From positions 203,287 to 267,286 of the forward strand of contig CANNZV010000519.1 of assembly GCA_947561585.1 (NCBI GenBank): DNA of 64,000 bases. Direction: 5' to 3'. The DNA comes from Caprella mutica (lineage: Eukaryota > Arthropoda > Malacostraca > Amphipoda > Caprellidae). Below the pieces are notes generated by a model. That model saw only the letters and a list, made by a program, of their open reading frames with translations, was not told where the DNA came from and ran no database searches. The translations under genes and the position numbers were made by a program. Of this stretch, positions 12,384 to 23,920 are shown one piece after another. Each line of letters opens with the position of its first letter. Positions within the stretch are counted from its first letter, which is position 1.

Positions 12384-12912
12384 AAAGTTATGGCGGGGCC
12401 TTAGAAGATTGAGAGGAAAAGTTATGGCGGGGCCATAGAAGATTAAGAGGGAAAGTTATGGTGGAGCCATAGAAGATTAAGAGGGAAAGTTATGGTGGGG
12501 CCATAGAAGATTAAGAGGGAAAGTTATGGTGGGGCCATAGAAGATTGAGAGGGAAAGTTATGGTGGAGCCATAGAAGATTAAGAGGGAAAGTTATGGTGG
12601 AGCCATAGAAGATTAATTGGGAAAGTTATGGTGGAGCCATAGAAGATTAAGAGGGAAAGTTATGATGGGGCCATAGAAGATTAAGAGGGAAAGTTATGGT
12701 GGAGCCATAGAAGATTAAGAGGGAAAGTTATGGTGGAGCCATAGAAGATTAAGAGGGAAAGTTATGGTGGGGCCATAGAAGATTAAGAGGGAAAGTTATG
12801 GTGGGGCCATAGAAGATTAAGAGGGAAAGTTATGGTGGGGCCATAGAAGATTGAGAGAAAGTTATGATGGAGCCATAGAAGATTAAGACCTTCTATAGTT
12901 TACACTATAATT
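12384..12912. repeat. 34-bp family array G1 with degenerate inverted stub
   Basis: About 15 units of GTTATGGTGGGGCCATAGAA plus GATTAAGAGGGAAA (34 bp) end at about 12888. They are followed by CCTTCTATAGTTTACACTAT, a worn inverted copy of the unit. The same architecture recurs at 19331, 29026 and 32311. Confidence 0.85.
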
Positions 12913-13285
12913 GTTTGAACAGTAGAAATCCTCTATAGGGAACTTCACTAATTCACTATAGAGGATTATCTTTACTATAGAGGATATGAGAGATGAATAG
13001 AAAACTTGCATTTTCAGGGCAGAATATAGAAAATATTTCCCTTCTTTTTTTAAAAGAAATTCATTATACAGGGTATTTTATTTCTCAGAACTCTAAAAAG
13101 AGGATGGTTCACTATACATGACTTCACTATAGAGGAGTTGCACTGGTAGAACATCTCTTTCATAAAATATAACCAATTAACTAATGACAATTTGTGGCAG
13201 ACTAAACTAAATATGTTTACTACAGAGGTTAGTTTGTTATACAGGGTTCCACTAATCAGGATGGTTCACTATACAGGATCTACTG
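12913..13285. mobile_element. Degenerate relative of the 15-bp foldback family
   Basis: Scattered family words are present: CCTCTATAGGGAACTTCACT, TTCACTATAGAGGAT, ATGACTTCACTATAGAGGAG, GGCAGACTAAACTAAATATG and GGTTCACTATACAGG. They resemble the founder at 22454-22655 but are broken by unrelated AT-rich DNA. It directly abuts array G1. The 13290-13895 stretch beyond is AT-rich with no feature I can name. Confidence 0.5.
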
Positions 13286-13895
13286 TTAAATAATTTGTTA
13301 ATAATAATAATTTTCAAATTCTTTATATTTTTCTTTAAATCTAAAAGCAATTAATGATGTATTTATTTTATGAAAAATTTATCCAAATAAAAATTTACCC
13401 AATAAAAAAAAAATTCCAATAAAAAATGTATTCAATAAAAAATGTATCCAAAAAAAAACTTATCCAAGCTATTCAAGATCTCCATGACATTCCAATATAG
13501 TTCTTTTCTATGAAATGTATATTTCAAATATTTGTATAATGTTTTCAACAAAGTCTGCTTAAACTCAACGTTCCACGTATCATGATAAATAATTTTAATA
13601 CTTCACTAATTTTTATTTCCTTCCAAATGATAACAGTTCATCAAACCAATTCCAGCAAAGTCAATTACATCCACAGTTTCAAACATACTCTTTTTTGCTC
13701 ATACACACATATGTCAGTACCACATGTAGACTATGTTGTGTATGTTGGCTCCAAGCCTTCACACACGTGTGTCTACATACCTACATAGACAGCATTGCAA
13801 CCACTATACTATTTACTATACTATAGTGATAGTATTACTATCTCCCGGTAAAATGATACACTGGACCAGTCAATGATTTTCATTGTATTTCTTAT

Positions 13896-14104
13896 GGTAA
13901 GTTACGAATTATCGGTCAGTTCCACATCTTCGTTCATATAAGATAAACTAATTAATTTGATATTTTAATTGGTATCCATGATACCCGCCGGTATCATGGA
14001 TACCAATAGGTATCATGGATACCAATTAAAATATCGAATTAAAATGGGGGGAAATTCTTCTATGACCGAAAATGTGGAACTGACCGATAATTCGTAACTT
14101 ACCC
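13896..14104. mobile_element. MITE family M1 (copy 2), complete
   Basis: Inverted termini GGTAAGTTACGAATTATCGG and CCGATAATTCGTAACTTACC flank arms with CCACATCTTCG / CGAAAATGTGG. The core has one and a half palindromes of GGTATCATGGATACC. There is no coding capacity. Confidence 0.88.
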
Positions 14105-14333
14105 CTATGACATTGAAAGATAACTCTATCAGTCTGCATAATTTATTCAAGTACCTGATAATAGTACAAGTACTCATCAAGAAAACATTTTTTGTACTAT
14201 GTTACACTTTATATATATAGCATACCTTTCTACAAACAGACAGACAGACAAATTTGAAAAAGTTAAGAAAAAGGACAGTCATGCTTTGGAATCAATTCGT
14301 TTCATGTGACACATTTTTCACGGAAACGGAGTA

Positions 14334-14568
14334 GGGGTGAGTTCCTAATTATTGGTCTGTTCCACATCTTCGGACACGTAACGAAAATATATATTAATTA
14401 TTTAACTTTCATTTCAATTATCTATGATAGCACATTTTTAATATCTAATAAAATTACAGAAAGGGATGAATAGCTTCGACGATCTCAGTTGAAGCTTTAG
14501 TGTATCTATACCGTTTTTTCTTATATGACCGAAGATGTGAAACTGACCGATAATTCATAACTTACCCC
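14334..14568. mobile_element. MITE family M1 (copy 3)
   Basis: Termini are GGGGTGAGTTCCTAATTATT and CCGATAATTCATAACTTACC, with CCACATCTTCGG facing CCGAAGATGTG. The GGTATC core is absent, replaced by unrelated AT-rich sequence. The 14570-14870 gap to the next repeat is AT-rich and featureless. Confidence 0.85.
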
Positions 14569-14874
14569 AGTTTACTTGAGTTAGTTTGACATTGAAATGA
14601 TTTGTTCTATACCAATTAACTATTGAAGGCTGAGTGATGTAACTATGATCTTGAAGTTAAAGAGAATATGTTCTAATTGCCTCCATCGAAGAGTAATTAT
14701 AGAAAATGAATGAAAGCCTTTTTACTGAGAGGAATAGAATCTAATTGAATAATTGACTTACAATTAAATCTCTTGATTTGGAATGAAATATAATTGATAG
14801 ATACGTAATATATGTTATAAGTAATAACATTTTAATATCATCCGACAATTTTCACTTTGATTTATGCTATAGAA

Positions 14875-15062
14875 CTACACAGTACACAGTACAGTGCACA
14901 GTACAGTAGCACAATACACAGTACATTGCACCAAAACAACAACACAGTACCCAATACACTGCACAGTACACTGTACCAAAACAGCAGCAGAGTACACAGT
15001 ATAGTGCACCATGCACTAGTACAGTGCCCAATAGATTGCACCACTCAGTGCATTGCACCATA
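14875..15062. repeat. CAGTAC/GTGCA low-complexity tract
   Basis: Irregular repeats of ACACAGTACAGTGCAC and CAATACACTGCACAGTACAC have no fixed period. Overlapping short open frames on both strands are compositional. Confidence 0.7.
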
Positions 15063-15227
15063 TTTTCGCAAAGTACATTCTCGCAGTGCAGCATTCCCTA
15101 GGAGTAATTTCTCCGAAGAGGCACTGACTCGTTCTTCTGGTTAAGGAGTTAGGCAGAAACAGGCAAACAGTTAAACCCAGTCATTGAATGGGAGCTGCTG
15201 AAGTCAGTGAGCATGTACTTAATCACT

Positions 15228-15390
15228 AGGGTTGTGACAATATGCATTTGAAATCATAGATCCTAAGAATATCACAGACGAAAGGAAATACTATATACTG
15301 CTGGTTTAGAACGATTCAATACTCTTTAATTCTCTACGTCTATAATATTTGCGGGATCTATGATTTTAAACGCACATTGTCACAATCCTA
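15228..15390. mobile_element. Palindromic MITE (family M4)
   Basis: AGGGTTGTGACAATATGC at the left faces the complement CATTGTCACAATCCT at the right. AAATCATAGATCC faces GGATCTATGATTTT inside. It is a near-complete 163-bp palindrome, single copy here. Confidence 0.75.
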
Positions 15391-15535
15391 TTAACGACTG
15401 ATAAAATCATCTCTGACATATACCCAATGTTTATCTACGGGAACTACTAGGTGGTATACTAGGTTATTTTATTTATTTCCTATTGGTATTTAAGTTCATG
15501 TCACATGTTTTACATTTCTTCTGATAGTAGCTATA

Positions 15536-15718
15536 TCAATCACACTCAGTTTCATAGAGTTTATCTAACGTACACACAGAGTTAAAGTACAGGGATGAGG
15601 TATAGGGTCGCCTCCAGTCAAGTACTTGTGGCGGAAGAACAGGTTTTTCTTCGAATTTACTATCTATGTGGCATATAGAAGCCAGTTTTCTGTGAATGTG
15701 CTTTAAGAAACTTAGCAA
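15536..15718 (-). CDS. Short unassigned open frame with coding-like composition
   Basis: The frame of 60 codons reads LSFLKHIHRKLASIC, then KFEEKPVLPPQVLDW and SLYFNSVC. Composition is balanced, unlike the repeat shadows nearby. No family is recognised, splice sites are not convincing, and no neighbour suggests a role. It could be an orphan exon or chance. The surrounding 15400-16260 DNA holds nothing else that I can identify. Confidence 0.2.
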   Translation of the reverse strand: MLSFLKHIHRKLASICHIDSKFEEKPVLPPQVLDWRRPYTSSLYFNSVCTLDKLYETECD

Positions 15719-16262
15719 GAGAGAACTAACTATCGAAGTAACTGTAACTTTCTTCTGTTGTAACCTAATATTGCTTTTTTTGTGTGTGTGTTAGATAGCA
15801 GTGCAAGCAGAATCTTTTAGTATCGAATTCGAATAGTTAAATTATTTATCCCTAAAATATAAAGGTGTTATTCTTCCTATTTTTAATGGATAAATATTAT
15901 CTTTTTAAACGAAATAAAAATGTAATATTTATTTAATATATGTATTATTTGATCAGAATTTGTACAATTGTTTAATTTACAGGTTTGTAACATAGATAAC
16001 ATTTAACTGAACAACAATTATAGCACGTCACACTGCCTACAACTATAATCAACCATTCAATTTATTACCATTTCAATGGCTATGAATGAATGGATACAGG
16101 GGTTCATTTTTTTGATTAGTTTATAAGTACCTATTGTTGTGGTACAGTTTAAAGCCATTTAAAGGGCCCATAGAGTTAAATGGATGAAAAATATACACAG
16201 GAAATATCAGGTTAATGTTTGTCATCTGAAAACTATTGTCACTCCTTTTTATTTTCAGTGAA

Positions 16263-17238
16263 TAGAGTTAGGAGGATTGAGGCAGTGAGTGAGGCAGTGA
16301 GTGAGTGAGTGAGGCAGTGAGTGAGACAGAGAGTGAGGCAGAGAGTGAGACAGAGAGTGAGGCAGAGAGTGAGACAGAGAGTGAGACAAAGAGTGAGTGA
16401 GTGAAAAGTGAGGCAGAGAGTGAAATAATGAGTGAGGCAGTGAGTGAGTGAGGCAGTGAGTGAGACAGAGAGTGAGGCAGAGAGTGAGGCAGAGAGTGAG
16501 GTAATGAGTGAGTGAGTGAATAGTGAGGCAGAGAGTGAAGCAGTGAGTGAGTGAGGTAGTGAGTGAGTGAGTGAGTGAATGAGGCAGTGAGTGAGGCAGA
16601 GAGTGAGGCAGTAAGTGAGGCAGAGAGTGAGGCAGTGAGTGAGAAAGTGAGTGAGTGAGTGAGTGAGTGAGGCAGTGAGTGAGGTAGAGAGTGAGGCAGT
16701 GAGTGAGAAAGTGAGTGAGGCAGTGAGTGAGGCAGTGAGTGAAAAAGTGAGTGAGGAAGTGAGTGAGGCAGTGAGTGAGGCAGTGAATGAGTGAGTAAGT
16801 GAGTGAGGCAGTGAGTGAGGCAGTGAGTGAGGAAGTGAGTGAGGCAGTGAGTGAGTGAGTAAGTGAGTGAGGCAGTGAGTGAGGCAGAGAATGAGGCAGT
16901 GAGTGAGACAGTGAATGAGAAAATGAGTGAGGCAGTGAGTGAGTGAGTGAGAAAGTGAGTGAGGCAGTGAGTGAGGAAGTGAGAGAGAAAGTGAGTGAGG
17001 CAGTGAGTGAGGCAGTGAGTGAGAAGTGAGTAAGGAAGTGAGTGAGGCAGTGAGAGAGAAAGTGAGTAAGGAAGTGAGTGAGGCAGTGAGTGAGAAAGTG
17101 AGTGATGAAGTGAGTGATTCAGTGAGTGAGTGAGTGAGTGAGTGAGTGAGGCAGTGAGTGAGGCAGTGAGTGAGGCAGTGAGTGAAGCAGTGAGTGAGGA
17201 AATGAGTGAGTGAGTGAGGCAGTGAGTGAGGCAGTGAG
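16263..17238. repeat. GTGA/GGCA composite minisatellite
   Basis: Blocks of GTGAGTGAGGCA and AGAGTGAGACAG with a 4-bp subperiod run for about 975 bp. The strand is strongly purine-rich. The 337-codon minus frame (SLTASLTHSLPHS) is a product of the 12-bp period. Confidence 0.9.
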
Positions 17239-17660
17239 GCAGTCTCACAGCTGTCTCAATGAGAATGAGTTCAATTTGCACAAGTGTTGATGACTCACAA
17301 GAAGTGACTTAACATTGTGACTATAGTACACTTGTGTACGTATGCAAATCGATGCCTATGGCACAGCACTACTTTATATGCCACTGTGATATGCATTCCA
17401 AATATAAATATATATATACGATATGTCGCAGGATTAACGATTAACAATCATATCAAAATCTGTGAGATGGAAAATAAATTTAAAACAATTAAGTACCATT
17501 TTGACTCCCGGTGATTATTTTAAATTGTAGCCTCGGCATTGAAATATTGCGGTATGAGATCAATATTTATTTAGCAGTTTTGCTGATAATATTATAATTA
17601 GGTGGTCTACAACACGCACGTGTTTCAAACACCTGTAGGAGATAATCTATGTATACTGTG

Positions 17661-18401
17661 GAACTCCTCTATAGTGAAATCCTCTATAATGAACTCCTCT
17701 ATAGTGAACTCCTCTATAGTGAACTCCTCTATAATGAACTCCTCTATAGTGAACTCCTCTATAATGAACTCCTCTATAATGAACTCCTCTATAGTGAACT
17801 CCTCTATAATGAACTCCTCTATAATGAACTCCTCTATAATGAACTCCTCTATAATGAACTCCTCTATAGTGAACTCCTCTATAATGAACTCCTCTATAAT
17901 GAACTCCTCTATAATGAACTCCTCTATAATGAACTCCTCTATAATGAACTCCTCTATAATGAACTCTTCTATAGTGACATCCTCTATAGTGAATGTAGTG
18001 TCCTGAGTAAAGAAGTAGCCTCTATAGTGAGCTTATTTTCTTTAGTCTTCCATAAAATGGCTATCAGTTATAGAAAACTGATAGCCATTTTATGTTACAC
18101 ATTTGTTAACTATAGAGGGTACTTTCTTACTCAGGACACTAAATTCACTATACAGGAGTTCACTATACAGGAGTTCACTAAACAGGAGTTCAATACACAG
18201 GAGTTCACTATACAGGAGTTCACTATAGAGGAGTTCACTATAGAGGAGTTCACTATAGAGGAGTTCACTACACAGGAGTTCACTATACAGGAGTTCACTA
18301 TACAGGAGTTCACTATACAAGAGTTCACTACACAGGAGTTCACTATAGAGGAGTTCACTATAGAGGAGTTCACTACACAGGAGTTCACTATAGAGGAGTT
18401 C
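17661..18401. mobile_element. Foldback element with both arms expanded (15-bp units)
   Basis: The left arm (17661-17995) has about 23 units of GAACTCCTCTATA(G/A)T. The right arm (18143-18401) has about 17 units of the complement, TTCACTATA(C/G)AGGAG. The centre is a hairpin: GTCCTGAGTAAAGAAGTAGC faces GTACTTTCTTACTCAGGAC, and AAAATGGCTATCAGTT faces AACTGATAGCCATTTT. Arms are homogenised separately: the left favours TATAATGAA, the right TATACAGGAG and CACAGGAG. This is the structure expected of Foldback-class elements, with termini made of inverted tandem repeats. Confidence 0.88.
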
Positions 18402-18579
18402 TACTGTAGTTTTATATAATCTGAAGGCACTGGATTCAAATATGGAAATTCGAAAAATATCTTTCGGTACAACAATGTTTTGACATCATCTTTTTTTCTA
18501 TTAAACTTCAACCTTTTATCGTTAGTTAACAGGTTTTATATATTAGTTTAAGTAACTAAATATGATAAGTACATCATAT

Positions 18580-18810
18580 GACTTTTTGTTAAGCTCCTCC
18601 TACTTTTTCTCACAAGATTTTTGAATAGTATAAGAAAAAACGATACAATGATTATTAATTTCAGTTGGTATCCATGATACCTGCTGGTATCATGGATACC
18701 AACTGAAATAAATAATAATTATATCGTTTTTTCTTATATTCAAAAGTAGGAGGAGCTTAGCAAAAAGTCTGGTGGAAAGACTTAAAAAACCCTACGTGTG
18801 TACGGCCCTT
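18580..18810. mobile_element. MITE family M2 (copy 1), left end truncated
   Basis: AAGCTCCTCCTACTTTT faces AAAAGTAGGAGGAGCTT. The right end is complete to CCCTACGTGTGTACGGCCCT, while the left outermost bases are lost. The centre carries the GGTATCCATGATACC core shared with family M1. Confidence 0.87.
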
Positions 18811-19077
18811 AAGAAATGGTTTTTGAACAGAAAAAAATTATAGTTTCGGTTTGTTGATCGGAGAATTTCATAAATCTTTATTTATAAATAATTATGGCTT
18901 TGAAATTTTATAAATAGTGATTAGATACCAATCAATATTCTTCGGTTTTTATTGTGAAATTTCGACATTTTGACGTTTTCGTCATTAATGTCGACGAAAG
19001 ACAAAACACCGAAATATTTCTAATTTAACGATATCTTGAAATTAGACTATGTGTTGAATTAATTTTTATCGAATTAG

Positions 19078-19220
19078 GTAGGGTTAGATCCGAATTATAA
19101 AGCAGTTTCACATCTTCGATCACATAGGATGATAAAGTAGAACTTATTATTCAATTTTTATACATTTTTTCTAATGAGATCGAAGATGTGGAACAGTCCA
19201 TTAATTCAGATTTTTTCCTA
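19078..19220. mobile_element. MITE family M1 (copy 4), degenerate
   Basis: GGTTAGATCCGAATTATAAA and CAGTTTCACATCTTCGATCA face GATCGAAGATGTGGAACAG and ATTAATTCAGATTTTTTCC. No core palindrome. More divergent than the other copies, suggesting an older insertion. Confidence 0.65.
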
Positions 19221-19330
19221 GATTGTATTTTATGATCACCACTCGTTACTTTTTTTCGACCATGGAACTGACAAAAATGTCCTGTTTGCTGGAGAAAATT
19301 ATTGATCATTTCACGTTAATTCAATATATA

Positions 19331-19885
19331 GTTATGGTGGGGCCATAGAAGATTAAGAGGGGGAAGTTATGGTGGGGCATCTAAGATTAAGAGGGGGAAG
19401 TTATGGTGAGGTCATAGAAGATTAAGAGGGGGAAGTTATGGTGGGGCCATCTAAGATTAAGAGGGGGAAGTTATGGTGAGGCCATAGAAGATTGAGAGGG
19501 GGAAGTTATGGTGGGGTCATAGAAGATTAAGAGGGGGAAGTTATGGTGGGGCCATCTAAGATTAAGAGGGGGAAGTTATGGTGAGGCCATAGAAGATTGA
19601 GAGGGGGAAGTTATGGTGGGGTCATAGAAGATTAAGAGGGGGAAGTTATGGTGGGGCCATCTAAGATTAAGAGGGGGAAGTTATGGTGAGGCCATAGAAG
19701 ATTGAGAGCGGGAAGTTATGGTGGGGTCATAGAAGATTAAGAGGGGGAAGTTATGGTGGGGCCATAGAAGATTGAGAAAAGAAAGTTATGGTGGGGCCAT
19801 AGAAGATTAAGAGGGGGAAGTTATGGTGGGCAATAGAAGATTGAGAGGGGTCCCCTCTTAATCTTCTATTGCCCCACTATAACTT
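19331..19885. mobile_element. 34-bp family G2: array plus inverted stub
   Basis: About 15 units of GTTATGGTGGGGCCATAGAA plus GATTAAGAGGGGGA run to 19849. One inverted unit follows at 19850-19885 (TCCCCTCTTAATCTTCTATT then GCCCCACTATAAC). The array and stub form a hairpin at about 19840-19865. A three-unit higher-order pattern (GGGCCATCTAAG, GAGGCCATAGAAG, GGGTCATAGAAG) repeats inside the array. Confidence 0.85.
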
Positions 19886-20195
19886 CAATCTAGATTGTTT
19901 TTGTGAATCATATTCTTTTGGTACATATACATTTAAATAACTCATTCATGTTATATATTCCAAGTTACTGACCAAATCCTTCCTACTTTGATACAATAGC
20001 ATATAGCCATATACTGTATAGTGTATATTGTTCAATTCAATTATATAGTTCACTATACTTCAATCGATAGGTCATAGAAAGAAAACTCTATTATAAAGCT
20101 TTCCTATTTATTATTATATATAGACTATTTGAAAACTATTTGGTTATAGAATTAATTATAATTTATCGGTATATTGGTCAAATAAAGATATAACT

Positions 20196-20405
20196 AAAGC
20201 GGGTACCCGTTGAGCGCATACCTTCGTCACCGCTTGTAAATGACCTTTGTCATCCAATTATCCTTGAGTAATACAGGACCTTGACCTTAACTTTTGACCC
20301 TATCGCTCCCAAAATCTAACCAAATGGTTCCTGGATATTGACCAATCGTTCCACCAAATTTCAGGCAATTTGGTTGAATTCTTTTTTAGTTATGTGAATA
20401 ACAAG
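20196..20405 (+). repeat. Dispersed repeat D (copy 1)
   Basis: It starts near GGGTACCCGTTGAGCGCATA and runs through CTTGACCTTAACTTTTGACC, CTCCCAAAATCTAACCAAAT and TTTCAGGCAATTTGGTTGAA. Shared with 28604-29010 and 51165-51420, and with an inverted piece at 25550-25632. Probably a transposable-element fragment; no ORF. The 19900-20195 and 20410-20830 flanks are AT-rich without features except a short ACTCACTAT tract at about 20470-20535. Confidence 0.75.
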
Positions 20406-20835
20406 ATGACAAATAATAAATATGACCAAACATAACTTTCCACAATTTTTTACTGAACAGGAATAACCCTACTCACTATACTCACTAGTCACTATACTCA
20501 CTATAGGCTACTCACTACCCACTATGCTCACTATACCACATCAGGCTATAGGCCCCATGTCACGATTTTACGGGATTATTATAAGTACACTGTGATTGTT
20601 TACTGGGGTTATTTATACCCTGATATATGCTAATGGATGAAACTGGTTGTAACTCTTAAGAGTCACCTCCAAGCAACTTTTTTATTGCTTAAATCAACGA
20701 GGCTAATGTTTCTTATCATTTAACTGCAAACCCCATAAAATTTGATAGTATATTTTTAATTTTTTATGCTTTTAAAGATTTTTATAATCCAAACTCTACA
20801 AAACCTACTTTACTTCCGACTTTCTTAGTTTCAGT

Positions 20836-21072
20836 CTGAAGAAGAAGAATGTACACCATTTGTTTTGATTGTCAACTAGGTATTTGGTTCAATAAATCTA
20901 TTTATTATTCGTTTAAAGGTTTAAATTTGGATAAACTTATTATAGAAACGTTAATATACTTTAAAAAACAATTAATATCTTAAAAGAAGGTCAAAAACGC
21001 ATTGTTTGTTTAAAAATCTAAATTCACAATCAAAACAAAGAGTGTACAATCTTCTTTCTCAGCGTCAGGTTG
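20836..21072. mobile_element. Imperfect palindromic element
   Basis: AAGAATGTACACCATTTGTT with TTTTGATTGT at the left faces ACAATCAAAACAAAGAGTGT with ACAATCTTCTTT at the right. The interior is AT-rich. Arm similarity fades outward, so the outer boundary is uncertain. Confidence 0.6.
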
Positions 21073-21241
21073 GAGATTCGCTCGATTGTTGCTCACAGAG
21101 TAATAAAAAACTTTTTAAACTAAATAATAAAATATATACTGAACCGAATTGTATGCGGTTTGCGTAATAATGATCGTAGACCTTAGTTCTATAATATTAT
21201 GTAATAAACTCATTTTTCCCCGGAGCCTGGAGAGGATCTTT

Positions 21242-21480
21242 AAGGGTCGTACACACGTAGGGTTTTTTAAGTCTTTCCACCAGACTTTTTGCTAAGTTCC
21301 TCCTACTTTTGAATATATGAAAAAACGATATAATTATTAATTTGAGTTGGTATCCATGATACCTGCAACTAAAATAATAATTATATACTTTTTTTTAATA
21401 TTCTCGAGGAAAAAGTAGGAGGAGCTTAGCAAAAAGTCTGGTGGAAAGACTTAAAAAACCCTACGTGTGTACGGCCCTTT
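21242..21480. mobile_element. MITE family M2 (copy 2), complete
   Basis: Near-perfect termini AAGGGTCGTACACACGTAGG and CCTACGTGTGTACGGCCCTT flank arms with CTTTCCACCAGACTTTTTGC and its complement. Only half of the GGTATCCATGATACC core remains, so the palindrome is broken at the centre. Confidence 0.92.
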
Positions 21481-21829
21481 ATAGAAAATGTGAATAGAGT
21501 AGATATGGTTGAAATGCATCATAATATTATAAATAGGTTACTTTAAATTGTATTTACTTACTATAGTAACCATTTTTGTGAATATTGTTTTACATTCAGT
21601 ATAGGATACATTTTTTATTGTAGTGCATGTGGTAGGATTTTATTAAACAAAAAAAATGACGGTACCAATAAAAAAAAATCATAAAAAACTGGCTCTACCG
21701 TAAAAAACGTAATTAAAAACTGACTGTCCTAATAAAATTCCTTAAAAAATGACAATATTTGAAAAAAATAATTTATATATGTACACTTATATCCGAATTA
21801 TTTATTCCAGTACAACGTTTAAAAGTTAC

Positions 21830-22003
21830 TGATAATTAGTTAAATAATTAATTAGCAATGAAAGTTAGATAATTAATTAACAATTAAAGTTAAATAATCG
21901 ATTAACAATTGAAGTTAAATAATTATTTTATTAATTAAAGTTAAATAATTAATCTGATAATTAAATTTAAATAATTATTTTAATAATTAAAGTTCAATAA
22001 TTG
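21830..22003. repeat. AT-rich imperfect tandem repeat (about 30 bp)
   Basis: AATTAAAGTTAAATAATTAA-type units recur about five times with drift. The preceding 21480-21830 stretch is AT-rich and shows no gene. Confidence 0.65.
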
Positions 22004-22172
22004 TTTTGCAGATAACTTCTCTATTATGTGTGCAAAATTATCTGCCTTTTCTACGGTTATTTTCGTAGATTTGTCTCTTCTGTACTACCCACACTAGAAC
22101 CTTTCTATAAGTGTAATTTCTATGACTATATTTCCTCTAACTATAGTCACCATACCTATAATGTTTGGACCA

Positions 22173-22378
22173 GGGTAAGTTCTTAATTATCGGTCAGTTC
22201 CACATTTTCGGTCACGTAAGAAAAAATATATAATGATTATTATTTAATCTTAGTTGGTATCCATGATACCTGCAGGTATCTTGGATACCAATTAAAATAA
22301 AAATAAATAATAATTATTATATATTTTTTCTTACGTGTCCGAAAATGGGGAACTGACCGATAATTAAGAACTTACCCT
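22173..22378. mobile_element. MITE family M1 (copy 5), complete
   Basis: GGGTAAGTTCTTAATTATCG faces CGATAATTAAGAACTTACCC exactly. The core is GGTATCCATGATACC TGCA GGTATCTTGGATACC. Highly conserved arms suggest a young copy. Confidence 0.92.
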
Positions 22379-22453
22379 ATATGTCTCTAACTGTTAATTT
22401 CAGGTGAAATCTGTTCCCGGTGTACTGACCGGGTATAGTTGAACCAGTAAAAA

Positions 22454-22655
22454 ATATCCTCTATAGTGAATGTATAGTCCTGAGTAAGGAAGTAGCCTCT
22501 ATAGTTAACAAATTTACTTCAGTCTGCCATAAATGGTCAAAAGTTTTCTAAAACTAATGACAATTCATGGCAGACAAAAGAAAATTTGTTAACTATACAG
22601 ACTACTTCCTTACTCAGGACTATTCACTATACATGATTTCACTATAGAGGATTTC
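22454..22655. mobile_element. Unexpanded member (founder form) of the 15-bp foldback family
   Basis: About 200-bp palindrome: ATCCTCTATAGTGAATGTAT and GTCCTGAGTAAGGAAGTAGC at the left face ACTTCCTTACTCAGGAC, TTCACTATACATGATTTCAC and TATAGAGGAT at the right. The centre has CAGTCTGCCATAAATGG and complement-like CATGGCAGACAAAAG. Each arm has only one or two 15-bp words. It shows what the 3.2-, 17.7- and 27-kb elements look like without expansion. Confidence 0.82.
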
Positions 22656-22790
22656 CACTTTTCTTTGTTTAATTTCCTCTTCCATTTTCCCAGTGATCGG
22701 TGCAATGATTTTCCCAGGATATAAAGTATCGATATACACGATCACTGGGAGAGATAACGGGTCAAATGAATTCCAGTTAAATTAGTTATA

Positions 22791-22932
22791 GGGTGAGTTC
22801 CGAGTTATTGAACGGTACCACATTTTCGATAATGTAAAATAAACTTTATATGGTAACTAGGTTTATTTTTTGTTATATAGTTTTTTTGAATGGTCGGAAA
22901 TGTGGAACCGTTCGATAACTCGGAACTTACCC
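22791..22932. mobile_element. MITE family M1 (copy 6), short
   Basis: Termini GGGTGAGTTCCGAGTTATTG and ATAACTCGGAACTTACCC, with CCACATTTTCGA facing TCGGAAATGTGG. At 142 bp it is among the shortest copies and lacks the GGTATC core. Confidence 0.88.
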
Positions 22933-23202
22933 AATTATTGTCGAATACGGAAATACTGATTGTAAAATACTTCAGATATTATGGTTTCTATCAGGAATGT
23001 CCGACAAAAGACAAAAAGTGTTTTAAATTATAAATTTCGATTATATTTTTGTCGAAGCATTCATCGTCGTTGATAAATTATCTTTTATTTTTTTATCATC
23101 GAATAAAATCACCGATGGAAAAAAAATTCCAATTGGGTTGACCTAACTTTCTCGAGATCATTATTCATTATTCTCATTATTCATCATTTTATTCATGTTA
23201 CA

Positions 23203-23226
23203 GAGAGAGAGAGAGAGAGAGAGAGT
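23203..23226. repeat. (GA)n microsatellite
   Basis: Twelve GA dinucleotides in a row, between two M1 copies. Confidence 0.9.
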
Positions 23227-23264
23227 TTTCCCACGAACTCATAATAGTGTACATTTCTCTTATA

Positions 23265-23422
23265 GGGCAAGTTACGAATAACCGTACAGTTCCACATTAT
23301 CGATCATATATAAAAAACTATACCATTCTTTAACTCGTTATTTTAATTGGTATCCGTGATGCCTCTTGCGGGTATCATGGATACCATGATCGAAATTGTG
23401 AAACTGTTCGATAATTCGTATA
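23265..23422. mobile_element. MITE family M1 (copy 7), right end eroded
   Basis: Left GGGCAAGTTACGAATAACCG is present. The core is degenerate (GGTATCCGTGATGCC / GGTATCATGGATACC). The right arm reads GATCGAAATTGTGAAACTG and GATAATTCGTATAA but the last bases are lost. Confidence 0.78.
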
Positions 23423-23920
23423 ATAGCATTATTAGATATATTTTTATTAATATAGTTACATAATAAAATGGGATTAGATATCAGATTTTAGTTCTGTAAG
23501 ATATTAATCTACTTAGTTCACATGTTTCGTAACATTATCTAGTCAATAGCCTCTCAGTTGGATAAATATCCTGTTTATTATACGTTTATGCATTTAGAAT
23601 CCCCTTCTACATAAATTTATACAAAGAACTGCACAAAGAATATATCTGCGTATGTATTATACTATAACATATTTATTACATAATATTCCATTATAGAAAC
23701 CTGTTCAATGTTTCATTTTAGTATTTTTTTAACTTATCATTTATATGCTATACTTATTCATATTCTATATAACTGTCCTATAGTTTATACCTCATATATC
23801 TATTTATATGTACTATCATATATACATTAAATAAACTTATCCATGAAAAATATTAATAGGGAATTTAATATTTATAATCAGTATTAATAAACCATTGAAA
23901 AGATAATAAATTAATAATTG

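Noticed and set aside
16268..17281. 337-codon Ser/Leu/His protein on the minus strand
   Set aside because: Composite GTGA/GGCA microsatellite; no coding signal outside it.
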